This document shows positions 38,703-47,910 of a stretch of 64,000 bases of DNA, piece by piece. The notes under the pieces were generated by a model that worked only from the letters and a program-made list of their open reading frames with translations, was not told the DNA's origin and ran no database searches. Each line of letters opens with the position of its first letter. Position 1 is the first letter of the stretch. This stretch comes from Tranzscheliella williamsii (taxonomy: Eukaryota; Basidiomycota; Ustilaginomycetes; Ustilaginales; Ustilaginaceae): contig JALBYF010000035.1 in assembly GCA_023212725.1 (NCBI GenBank), positions 1-64,000 of the forward strand. Reading direction: 5' to 3'. The translations under genes and the position numbers were made by a program.

Positions 38703-39247
38703 CCAGGCAGGAAGAACGACGAAAATGATATAGGATGGGAAACGCCGCGCGATCTCGGCGATTCGCCAGCCCCATGGGTACCCGGGACTGGGGCGAAGAG
38801 CATGAATACAAAGGGGAATGACAATATACCCTCCACGATGGTGCTTATGTCTTCTGGCTCGACCAGCCCGAACACCGCTCCGTTTCGTTGATAAAGATCG
38901 ATCGTCGACAGCCTTCCCGTCCTGTAGTCCAGCACATCGACTCTGTCGCCGACCTTGTCGTTGGCAATACCTGTATATACACAGCCACGGACACTGAACA
39001 GCACCTGCGAAAAGTGTTTGCGAGCGAACTGCGGCTTTGGTCGTAAGCGAGAGCGCTGCTGGAGTGTGCGACGCTTACGAGGGCAAGCTGGGGCCCTCTG
39101 GCAAAGCGCGGCGGTTGCGCTTTCTGCCCCTTTCCTCTGCGAAGGGAACCTCGCCCCAGGGGTCCCAGGAAGAGTCGTAGTCCTCATCCCTAGACGGACT
39201 TCCATCGCTGGACGCGTCACCATCTCCAGCGCCATCACGGCTCCGCT
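38703..39247. other. Region between NTF2-like gene and HNH gene
   Basis: 545 bp between convergent genes. On the minus strand a stretch at about 39075-39290 reads as a Ser/Asp/Glu-rich tail (DEDYDSSWDPWGEVPF) in a frame different from the preceding HNH exon. It may be the displaced C-terminus of that gene. The rest looks like 3' UTR. Confidence 0.5.
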
Positions 39248-40327
39248 TCAGGGGGCTGGCGCTTCGCGAACCCCTCTACCGTAGAAGGTCGACAGTTCGT
39301 TTTCGTCTAGTGTCTCGACACGCCATTCGGGAACAATGTTCTCGCCGCTGTGGCAACGGACAACACGCCGTGGATTACCCGCTAGTAGGAAAGATTGGAT
39401 GGAGAGCAACGCGGTCCAGGCAAACCGTGCGAAGAGGAATTCAAGCTTCGGTTGCGTCAGATCCAGGAATGGCCTGTTGTGATAATGTTGAGCAAAGGAC
39501 TCGGCCTTGGCGCCAAAGACATGCAAGACATACAATGAGTCTGTTGAGCACGGCGTGGGATCCGGACCAACCGAGGCAAACTTGGGCTTTGGTATAATGG
39601 AAAAAAGACGATCATCAAAGGAGCGATGAAGGTCCGCTCTCAGGCGGATGAGATTGCCCACATCGGGGATGTCGCCCATTCGCACGCCATATTCCGACAT
39701 GCCATTGCGCTTGAACCACTGCTCCTCTTCGGTTGGAATAATGTGTGCGGATACAAGGCCAAACCTCTCACCCGTGAGAGCATATTCCATTGAATGAGCT
39801 TGCAAGAGGTTTTGCGGCAAGCGCCAGGTGTCAGGGATCTTGTCGTGTGGAAATCGTCAGTCCCGAAAGCTGGGGACAATAGGGTAGCAATACTGGGCTA
39901 CAATAGGCAAGTATGTCAGTGGATGGGTTGCTCCGACCAAGAAGGAAGAAAGCATGGATGAATAGAAGGGGGCCTACTTACGATTCGAGTTGACAACGAA
40001 GAAGTATCTTCCTGGCGGTAAGATACCGTCTTCCGAAATGCATCCGGAGACTGGGCGTGTGCCTTCCCGGTCGAAGAAGAGCTTGCCCGAGTCGAATGCG
40101 TTATCCGCGATGATCTGGCAGGCGACCAGGGCAGTATGGTGATGCAGACCCTTGCGCTGCGCTGTCGCCAGTTCGCCTGCGCCTGCGCCTATCGGATCGA
40201 CGCAAGGTAATGTAAACAACCGGTCGCTCAATGGAGGGTACGCCGGGTGGAGAAAGGAAATGATTTCTTCAGCTTTCGAGGGTTTGAAGACTGAGAAAGG
40301 AGTACGGTGTAGCTGGTTAAACGTCAT
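39248..40327 (-). pseudogene. HNH-endonuclease (HNH_2) domain gene, apparently interrupted
   Basis: Fungal HNH_2-type protein. Exon 1 is 39982-40327 (an ATG at 40543 would add 72 residues). The intron is 39898-39981, with GTAAGT, a CTGAC branch and TTGTAG. Exon 2 starts at 39897. After splicing the frame reads PQYCYPIVPSFRD, then TGA (39857-39859), then RFPHDKIPDTWRLPQNLL. The HNH core follows: ALTGERFGLVSAHIIP, EEEQWFKRNGM, VGNLIRLRADLHRSFDD. Sequence on both sides of the TGA is in one frame and family-like; related proteins are expected to have Trp (TGG) there. At the 3' end the frame stops at 39248 while an acidic tail continues in another frame, implying a second break or an unrecognised intron. 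A truncated product would be about 128 aa, without the HNH site. Readthrough is the alternative. Confidence 0.55.
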
Positions 40328-40543
40328 CCTACCTATCGGGGTGCTGGGTTGGTGGTGAGGCGAATGTATATGTATCCGAAAATGTGAATGTGAATCACCA
40401 GGAGTCACGCAACGTTGCAGCACGTTTCCACTGCCCAGCGGCTCAAGCACGGGTGTGTAATGCGTGGGAGAGGCAGGTCGTCTCAGCGCCGAAGGGCTAC
40501 CAGGCCTGCCATACGGCGGGGCAGTCGAGCGCACGGGGGGCAT

Positions 40544-41234
40544 CAATGCAGCGAGAACCAGGGAGGGAAAACCAACAGCACAAGCCTCATCGCTGACAGT
40601 CTCGCAGCTCCGACCAAAGAAAATGATGGGAGAGGCGACAGACCGAACTCAAGGTGTCAGAGCGAGGTTCTTGGCAACAGCCTTCCAGAGTACGTCGATA
40701 GGAGTCGCCGATGGATGGGGCAAGCTGAGCTTCTCGTTTGCACGGCTTCAATCGGGCGATGTGCTTTCCCAATCTGCCCGATGCCAGTTTGAATAATGCG
40801 TGCGATCTAACACTTTAAAAGAATTGTGATTTGGCTCGCAGCGGTCAGCATGTAGCTTGTCTTATAAGTGCCCACCAAAGAGCCTGTGTTCTTTCCGGCG
40901 ATGACCAACACCGTTGTTTGCATTGCATCGCCTCACAATCAGATGAGAAGCACCTTGTAAGCTAAGGAATAGGTTGGCTTTGGCTTAGGGTGATAGGCTA
41001 GGTGGGGTTATGAGTGGGAATGGGTGGGAACGTGTTTTCAACGTCGCGTGATATTTGTGTGTTGTGGAGCGCGTTGCTCCTTGGGCATGTGAATGGGAGC
41101 GGCGCGTCAGTCAAGATCGGGCGGGGTTGGTGTTAGTTGTGTTGAAGTGGGCGAGCGGGGTTGCTGCGCGCCACCATCGGCTGTTGAGCTTGTCTGCTGC
41201 TGATATCCGCACTGTCAGTACTGCCGTGAGCAAG
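40544..41234. other. Divergent promoter, HNH gene / SPC19
   Basis: About 690 bp without a gene. ATTGTGA at 40823-40829 and TCACAAT at 40933-40939 are copies of the recurrent element in opposite orientations. Nothing else stands out. Confidence 0.55.
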
Positions 41235-41915
41235 ATGATGGCGCGGGAATCGTATGGGGTGGGAGCGCTGGAGCAGTGTGTTTCGGCGACGGCGGCGTGC
41301 GTGCAGACGGTAAGTACGGGTTGGGGGTTGAGGCAGCGAAAGCACGACTGACTCTTGTTCGCACACAGATGAAGGATGCGACGGATACGCTGGCCTTTGC
41401 GGTGCAGGACCATCCGCGGCTGATGACGGTGCTCAAGTCGCAGCGGGTACGTTTTTGCGCGGTGGCGTCGGTGGATGTGATGCTGACACGCTGTGCTGGC
41501 AGCACTTCGACCTGGTGTGCGAGCGCGACATTGCCAACGCGCGCGCTCACGTCGCCGCCGAGGTCCTCCCACACCTCAACGCCCTCCTGCAGCGCGCAGC
41601 CGCCGACATGGACCGGCACGAACGTCGCGCCGTCGCCCTCAAGAACAAGGTACGCACCCCTCCATCTGCCTCCATCCACCCACCGCCACTCACCCTGTTC
41701 CCATCCCTCTCCAGGCTGAATCCCAACAGCAGCGCCTTCAGAACATGCGCTCCATCGGCCAACACACGTCCAAACTCCACCGCACCCCCGACCATCAGCC
41801 CCTCCGTGCCGAGCTCGCCCAAGCCCACGCCCGCCTCGCTGACCTCCGCACCCGCAAACACCACCTTCTCGCCACAGCGGACCGCCTCGAGTCCCCCCCC
41901 GCCCCTGCCCCCTAG
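41235..41915 (+). CDS. spc19: SPC19, DASH/Dam1 kinetochore complex subunit
   Basis: Subunit of the fungal DASH ring that couples kinetochores to spindle microtubules. Four exons: 41235-41309, 41369-41446, 41503-41649 and 41715-41915, 166 aa, all joined in phase 0. The introns are 59, 56 and 65 bp with GTAAGT/GTACGT donors. The spliced protein reads ESYGVGALEQCVSATAACVQ, DHPRLMTVLKSQR, HFDLVCERDIANARAHV and EVLPHLNALLQRAAADMDRHERR, the Spc19 signature. The last exon is a basic coiled tail (RAELAQAHARLADLRTRKHHLLATADRLE). The start could be ATG 41235 or 41238. The many introns contrast with the intronless genes around it. The stop is 185 bp from the stop of the convergent LAM-type gene. Confidence 0.82.
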
Positions 41916-42100
41916 CCCTTCCCCGCGCCGAGCACAATGTCCTCTGCTGTGTCACACTACCTTCGGTTGTAAGTCATATGTTGGCACTACCACCACGATG
42001 CCAAACGCCGCGAACGAACCATTGCGATGCGGGATGGTATTGCAGATGGGTTACAAGGTACGGCTGGCTTTAGAGCCGTGGGTGAGCAGAGGGGGCAAGC

Positions 42101-45100
42101 TTACGGCTTAGCGCGGGCAGCAGTATGGGCGAGGGGGGGCGCGGAAGCGGTTTTGGCGGCAAGGCCGTGAATTTCACGCTTGAGGCGCTCGACGCGCGCT
42201 TCAGCGTCGCGGAGAAGGCGCTGGATCGCGTCGGGGTCGTCCCAGGCGGCGTCGTCGCGACCGGCAGGGCTCTCGAGGAGGCCCTGGAGGACGTCGCGGA
42301 CGGTGCGGGCGATGGCGTCTGGCGTCGCGTCGTGGCCGCCGGGCGGTGTGATGTAAACGTTGGGCGCAAAGATGCGCTCGTTCCGGCGCCCCTCGGTGCC
42401 GCGCGGCGACGGTGGCCCGTAGTACCCGTCCTGGTCAAAGTAGCCCCGGTTGAGCCCCTCGCGATGCATCCGTCCGAGCGTCTCACTTCCGCCCGGCGCA
42501 CCTGCCGACCGCCGCCACGTATACACGTTCGAGAGCAGCAGCAACACAATCGCCCCCCCCAGAGCCAGCGTCTTCAAACTCGGCGCGCCGGCGCCGCTCA
42601 TCATCTCCATCGCGCCGCCCAACACGTCACCGACCATGTCGAGCGCGCCATGCAGCATCCCATCACCGCCACTCCCTCCGCCACCTCCACCGCTCGCGCT
42701 GTTGGATGCCGCGTTGCTGCCATCGCCACCTTTGCCGCTGCCTGCCGCAGCACCCGCAGACCCGCCTGCGCCCGCGCCCTTGCTTCGATGGCCCGGACCA
42801 GGTGTCGCCGCCCGCGCGATCTCCTGAACCGCCGCATCGTCGTCGCCTTCCTCCTTGAACTCAGATGTGTGGTCCGTCAGGTACTGTCGGACCGCAGCGT
42901 CCAGATCCTTGTAGTACTGCTTTTGGCCGTCAATGCAGGCCTTATCAATAATGCCTTTGATCATGCTTCGGCCGCTCCACTCCACCTGGCACGAGACAAA
43001 GACTCGCGAGACATTTCCTGTCCCCTCCCAGGTGATGCACGTCTTGGTCTTGACCGCAAAGCTCCCGCCACTCGGCACATCTGGCGTCTTGGTCGTCGTC
43101 AGGGTCACCACATAGTTGTCAAAGTCGACATGGACGCTCTCGTCCGTCAGATGACACTTGGTCTGCTTCGGCCCAAACCCACCCGCCAGTGGCTTGATGT
43201 AGGTGATGCTCCTCGACAGCTTGTCGCGATTCTCCGGGTTGGGCGACCAGTCGGAGATCTGTAGATCAAACAGCTTCTGATCGTCCGTCCAAAACCCCTT
43301 CATAAAGCCGGATGTGAAGAGCAAATTGTAGATCTTCTCGGGCACAACCGGGTACGTCGTGTCCAGCGCCACCGTAGGATAATGTTCCTTCTTGTCTTCG
43401 CACGGGCATGTGGTCTTACGGTGAGCCGTGCGCTTTCCGCCGGGAGCCGGTGACCGGGCCTGAGCGATGAGCGGCGTGCCGGACCTATGAGCAGCGGCAG
43501 CGACCGCAGCCAGATTCTCGTCCCGCACGCCGTTCTTGGTTCCCTTGAGCTTGCGCTTCAGACGCGCACGCTTGGACGGCTTGCTTTCGCCACCCTCCTT
43601 GGTCGGCTGTTCGCCGTCTCCGGTGGACTTGCTCTCGCCCCCGGCGTCGGCTTCGTCCTCGATCTCCGAGTACTCATCCGTCAGGTCGGCATGATCGGCG
43701 GCAGCAATAGCCACGCCAGGGTGAGACAGCTTCCAGATGTTGACAATGAGGTCGTATGTAGCATCGCGGGACAAGAACGAAGTAAAGTTGTGCTTGGCGT
43801 GCAAAGTCGAGATCTGGATGGCATTCGGTATCACAAAGGCGGTCATGCGCTTCTCGATCGAGATGATCTCGGAAAATGGAAGAACGACATTGGTGACCCA
43901 GCCAAAGATGTTAGCTTTGAAACAGAGATGATTTTCAGAAATGTAGAGCCGCCCTTGTATGAGGATATCGCGCACCAAAGCACATCCGTAATCTTCGATC
44001 AGGTAGTCATCCTCGGGAACCTGGGGAAAGAGCTGATGGAATTCGTTGTTTCGCTTCGAACTAGCGACAGCAAAGCCGGTGATCTGAGGGCCCATGTCTT
44101 CAGGCCAAGCCGCATCGCCATCGATGTGATCACTGGCATCGTTGGAAGCCAAACCGGCCATAGGACCGACACCATCGGGTGGCAGCAAGGTACTAGCAGT
44201 GGGCAGCCCAGGGACGCCGCCGACGGAAGAAAGGAGAGCAGCTGAAGTAGCGCCGAAACCGGCCGCGGCACCCAGGCCGCTTACTGAGGAGCGGTCCGAG
44301 GTGACGGAGCCATCATACGACAAAAAGCTGCTATTGCTGCGATCACGAGTAGGACGTGCTGGCAGATACTGATTCCCTTCCTCATCCTTTTCGATCACGG
44401 TGCCGGTACTGGGATCTCGGTAAATGCCGCCTTGGAAGCCGCTAATGTGTCCACTAACCGGATCGGCATCCTCGCCCAATCCGTTGGCAGCCTTCTTAGA
44501 ATCCTTCCTCCTCTTAATGGCTACCTCGGCCTCGGCAGGCGGAACGGCTACTTGACCCCTCTGCACGGCCGCAGAGTGGCCGACAGCCATTCCGGCGACT
44601 CCACTGGCCGCTAGTGCGCCAGCTATGCCACCGGAAGGATTTGCCTTTTTGACTTTGGACGGTTTGCCGACAGAACTGTCGCTGTTCTTGCGGAGGCGTT
44701 GGAAAGGTCCAGGGGCCAGGCCGTTCGCGGAGCCTGCGTCCGAGGGTCGTCGCGGACTTCCGTCCCGAGGTAGGTCAGTGGGGTGAAGGAGCGCCCCACT
44801 GGAAGCGCTTTTGGCCATGCCATGCAAATGTGCGTTGGTTGAGGAGCTGTTATTCTCGGTCAACGTGCTGGCGCGCTGTGGCGGACCGTGATTGCCATCA
44901 AGGAAGTTCAAGGATGAGGAGTCGGAAGGGCGAGAGGGCATGTAGACGTTGCCCTGATTGACAAGCTCTTCAAGCGAGTCGGATCGAGGAGCGTCTGGAC
45001 GGATGGGTGAGGGCGAAACCAGGGTGGGCATAGTATTTGAAGCTGTAAGCGTAGGAGAGGCCGACGTGCCTGGCCTGGGCACATTGAAAGATGCAGAAGC

Positions 45101-45958
45101 GGGGTTGGTAGCGGCGCCGCCAGATGAAGGGGCGGCGGTCAAGGATGGCGCGGTGGCACCTCGTGCATGAGCGGAGACGATGTGATGCGTCCCTTCGCCG
45201 AACGCATCTATAGAGAGGCTACCATCACCCGGACGATCGAGAGGCACGCCGTGGCCGGAAGGTGTCTGCCTGACAATGATGGGCGTGGAATTGGCGGGGT
45301 TGGGATACTGGCTAGACTGGGCAGCGTTGGATTGGTAAGATACCGAGCGATAATCGCCATCATCGATTATGCTATCCTTGTCGTCATCGTCGTTGTGGCC
45401 ATTATCCTGTGTCGAAGCCATAGCCCTCCTCATGAGCTCGTGACGATTGAGCGGTTCAGACTTGCCATGGCCATCGTCGCTCTTGTCAATACGGGAGCCC
45501 CGCCGGGAGGTTTTGCCGCCGGTCTCGCCTTTCTTCTGACCAGCGCCGGAAGAAGTGGGTCGGGCCATGGTGCGGCTACTTTGGGAAGGCGGAGAGGCCG
45601 GCGAATCCCGCTTGATAGCCTGTTGCTGGTACTGCTGCTGAGGTGGCTGCAAGTGGTGTTCTCGCAACGTAGCGGCGGAAGACTCGAGGGACGACTTGGG
45701 TTCGTGGGCGGGATCCGAACAATCCACTAGGTCAATAGCTGGAAGCTTGGATGATTGGGTGAAAGGCGAGACGGGCTGAGAGGCGTGACGGTTATCACCG
45801 GGCGGAGGTAAAGATTGGGAAGGGTCGGACTGGGGGAAAGAGGAGGCTGGAGCGGAGTCGACGATCGACTTGGGCCGTCTAAGCTCGCTGAACAGGGACG
45901 AAGATGAGCTGCTGTCCTTGTCCTTGTTCGATGTACGAAAGATGTTTTTGAAGGACAT
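42101..45958 (-). CDS. GRAM-VASt sterol-transfer protein (LAM/Ltc, Ysp2-like)
   Basis: ER membrane protein at ER-plasma-membrane or ER-mitochondria contact sites, moving sterol between membranes. Single exon, 1285 aa. ATG 45958 (MSFKNIFRTSNKDKD) is preferred to a TTG-led extension. The N-terminal ~600 residues are Ser-rich and disordered. The GRAM domain is at ~636-740 (NNEFHQLFPQVPEDDYLIEDYGCALVRDILIQGRLYIS, split here only for length). The VASt domain is at ~858-1040 (VVPEKIYNLLFTSGFMKGFW, then TYIKPLAGGFGPKQTKC, then GSFAVKTKTCITWEG). A single membrane anchor near 1128-1146 (LALGGAIVLLLLSNVYTW) precedes an ER-luminal or cytosolic tail with a coiled segment. Domain order and length match the Lam2/Lam4 group, though only one VASt domain is present. 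Confidence 0.88.
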   Translation of the reverse strand: MSFKNIFRTSNKDKDSSSSSSLFSELRRPKSIVDSAPASSFPQSDPSQSLPPPGDNRHASQPVSPFTQSSKLPAIDLVDCSDPAHEPKSSLESSAATLREHHLQPPQQQYQQQAIKRDSPASPPSQSSRTMARPTSSGAGQKKGETGGKTSRRGSRIDKSDDGHGKSEPLNRHELMRRAMASTQDNGHNDDDDKDSIIDDGDYRSVSYQSNAAQSSQYPNPANSTPIIVRQTPSGHGVPLDRPGDGSLSIDAFGEGTHHIVSAHARGATAPSLTAAPSSGGAATNPASASFNVPRPGTSASPTLTASNTMPTLVSPSPIRPDAPRSDSLEELVNQGNVYMPSRPSDSSSLNFLDGNHGPPQRASTLTENNSSSTNAHLHGMAKSASSGALLHPTDLPRDGSPRRPSDAGSANGLAPGPFQRLRKNSDSSVGKPSKVKKANPSGGIAGALAASGVAGMAVGHSAAVQRGQVAVPPAEAEVAIKRRKDSKKAANGLGEDADPVSGHISGFQGGIYRDPSTGTVIEKDEEGNQYLPARPTRDRSNSSFLSYDGSVTSDRSSVSGLGAAAGFGATSAALLSSVGGVPGLPTASTLLPPDGVGPMAGLASNDASDHIDGDAAWPEDMGPQITGFAVASSKRNNEFHQLFPQVPEDDYLIEDYGCALVRDILIQGRLYISENHLCFKANIFGWVTNVVLPFSEIISIEKRMTAFVIPNAIQISTLHAKHNFTSFLSRDATYDLIVNIWKLSHPGVAIAAADHADLTDEYSEIEDEADAGGESKSTGDGEQPTKEGGESKPSKRARLKRKLKGTKNGVRDENLAAVAAAAHRSGTPLIAQARSPAPGGKRTAHRKTTCPCEDKKEHYPTVALDTTYPVVPEKIYNLLFTSGFMKGFWTDDQKLFDLQISDWSPNPENRDKLSRSITYIKPLAGGFGPKQTKCHLTDESVHVDFDNYVVTLTTTKTPDVPSGGSFAVKTKTCITWEGTGNVSRVFVSCQVEWSGRSMIKGIIDKACIDGQKQYYKDLDAAVRQYLTDHTSEFKEEGDDDAAVQEIARAATPGPGHRSKGAGAGGSAGAAAGSGKGGDGSNAASNSASGGGGGGSGGDGMLHGALDMVGDVLGGAMEMMSGAGAPSLKTLALGGAIVLLLLSNVYTWRRSAGAPGGSETLGRMHREGLNRGYFDQDGYYGPPSPRGTEGRRNERIFAPNVYITPPGGHDATPDAIARTVRDVLQGLLESPAGRDDAAWDDPDAIQRLLRDAEARVERLKREIHGLAAKTASAPPLAHTAARAKP

Positions 45959-46844
45959 ACGGAGGGTCACCAATGTACACTGGCGCTCTCGCGATCAAAG
46001 CTACTTCTTGTTGGGCCCTTCTAGTTGGCGCCTTGCTGTGATTGCAAAGTTGCTGCTTGCTTGATCCAACGAGGAGAGCGACAGGTGGCCGTTCACGATT
46101 GCTTGACGAATGATACGGCTGCGCCAAACTACTGAAAGGCTGAGCGTTGCAGAATGCTTTGCTTCGCTGAGTCGGTGGCGGCCGCGATGCGAGGCTCGAT
46201 CGTGACGGCGAAAGGTGACAACTGGTATCAAAGGTGATGCCCGAAAACCAAAGTTAGAATCGCACCTGGGATGTGATAAACGGTCAAATGCAATCTTTGC
46301 GTCTAACAGTCAAATGGGAGCCTGCATTCGCGAAAGGCCGTGATTGTGACTGAGGGCGGTGATTGTGAATGAGGACTGTGATTGTGACAGTGAGCAGGAT
46401 GGAAGGCCAGGAGAGGAGCGGACTGTGATGTGACTAGTGTGAAAATGGAGGAAAGGCCGACATCAATCAGAATTACAAATGATCCGTGCCGTGGCGTCGA
46501 CCTGCGGAGAGGGAGTACGCGGCAATGCGCATCGTAAGACACACACAAGCGTAGTCTATGAGTAGGAGCTGAGCAGATTTGTCGAAGAGCCGTGCCGTGT
46601 TGCCGTAAGTCTACGCTAACCACATGCTCTAGCTCAGAAAAGTCAACGACTTTACAAGCGTGAGCAAGCCACCACTTCGGTGACGCATGGGGCGTAAGCG
46701 GACGCTGTCATTCACATTTCCGATTTCGCAGCTACGCATTCCCTCCACCACTTGCACCCCATCGAAGACATCATCAGCATCCACCTTACCACCAGCACAT
46801 TGCCACTGGCCTACACCGAACCACGCCTCTGGCAACCGAGCAGT
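45959..46844. other. Divergent promoter, LAM gene / deneddylase
   Basis: 886 bp without a supportable gene. It contains the phased GTGATTGTGA triplet (46340-46387), listed separately. A CTCACGATTG-like word lies near 46095. Confidence 0.6.
46340..46387 (+). promoter_or_regulatory. Three GTGATTGTGA elements at exact 19-bp spacing
   Basis: GTGATTGTGA is present identically at 46340-46349, 46359-46368 and 46378-46387. The intervening nine bases differ between copies, so this is not a simple tandem repeat. The 19-bp period is close to two helical turns, placing the sites on about one face of the DNA. They lie about 460-500 bp upstream of the deneddylase ATG and 380-430 bp upstream of the LAM ATG. 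The core ATTGTGA recurs in many other promoters of the window. Confidence 0.6.
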
Positions 46845-47718
46845 ATGGATAACGAAAACGACCCACTCGTTGTGTCGACCAAGGAAGCTTGCCTCCATCG
46901 GTCTGACCTGCAGGTAAGCGTTTCCGTGCAGCTTGGCAGCGGTCTGCAGCCATCCGATTTCAGAAGAGGCTTTCCTCACCTTCGGCCCCTTGGGCGCTTC
47001 TCGATTTTGACAGACGCTGAACAAGGAAGAGTGGGTAGGGGACAATGTGCTCGCCTTCCATGCAGAGTGGCTCGACACTCTCTTTCAGGACAATTGTCAA
47101 GTCAAAATGTTCGCGCCGTCCGTAGTTGAGCTCCTCTGTTCGCTACCCGACACTGCGGGCGATGTGTCCCAGATCGTGCCTGTCCCCAAGGCACCTTATC
47201 TCCTCCTTCCTGTCAGCGACCGATACAGCGATAGTAAGCAAGGAGATGCAGCCGAAGGCAGCCACTGGAGTTTGCTTTTGATCGATGTCGCTACGGCGGA
47301 TGGATATCATTTCGACTCCATGGGCGGCATCAACCAGAGCGCCGCAGAAGTGGTCTACCAGCACGCCATACGCCTTCTGGGCGCTTCACACTCGACCGCT
47401 GGCAAGGTGCGGTTGGTGGACAGCCTGCAATGCCAGACAAATGGCAGCGACTGCGGCGTGTATGTCCTCTTCCTTACCAGCCTCCTGCACAGCGTCCTGT
47501 CCGCACCCCACGACCAGCGTAGCAGCCTCGCTCACATCATCGGTCTAATATGCTCCTATTGCACCCCCAACCGTGCTGGGCAATTTCGCCAGCAATATCT
47601 CGGCTGGCTCGAGCAGTGGGGTCGTCAGTCCGGCCACGAAGAGCATGTCGAGGCTACGCGTACTGTTAGATCCAACTTCCTCTCCTTATTCTCGGATCTC
47701 GGTGTGGAGCAGCGGTAA
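46845..47718 (+). CDS. NEDD8-specific protease (NEDP1/SENP8-type, ULP family)
   Basis: C48-family cysteine protease that removes NEDD8 from cullins and other targets. Two exons: 46845-46913 and 47014-47718, 257 aa, close to the human SENP8 length (212) and far shorter than SUMO-specific Ulp1. The intron (46914-47013) has a GTAAGC donor and a GACAG acceptor. Its removal joins RSDLQ to TLNKEEWVGDNVLAFHAEWL, the SENP8 N-terminal block. The catalytic set is complete: His in GSHWSLLLID (~107), Asp in YHFDSMGG (~124), Gln in LQCQTNGSDCG (~162) and Cys in the same block (~170). ULP-type SUMO specificity is the alternative, but size and N-terminus favour NEDD8. Confidence 0.82.
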
Positions 47719-47910
47719 TAAGAATGAACCTGTACAAATCACTGAATAATGTCACCAAGAACCTTCTTGGATTTAACGTGGGCATCGTTCAGCTATGCAT
47801 GCATCCACCTTTTCTTTATTCTCCCGCTCTAGCTGACGTCCGGAGTTTGCTGTTCTTGCACCTTGTTTTTTCTCGGAATGCACTGTGCGTCATAGTGCCA
47901 AGTCAGCGTG

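Noticed and set aside
42125..43264. 379-codon plus-strand frame opposite the LAM-type gene
   Set aside because: Shadow of the VASt/anchor region on the other strand; no recognisable protein features.
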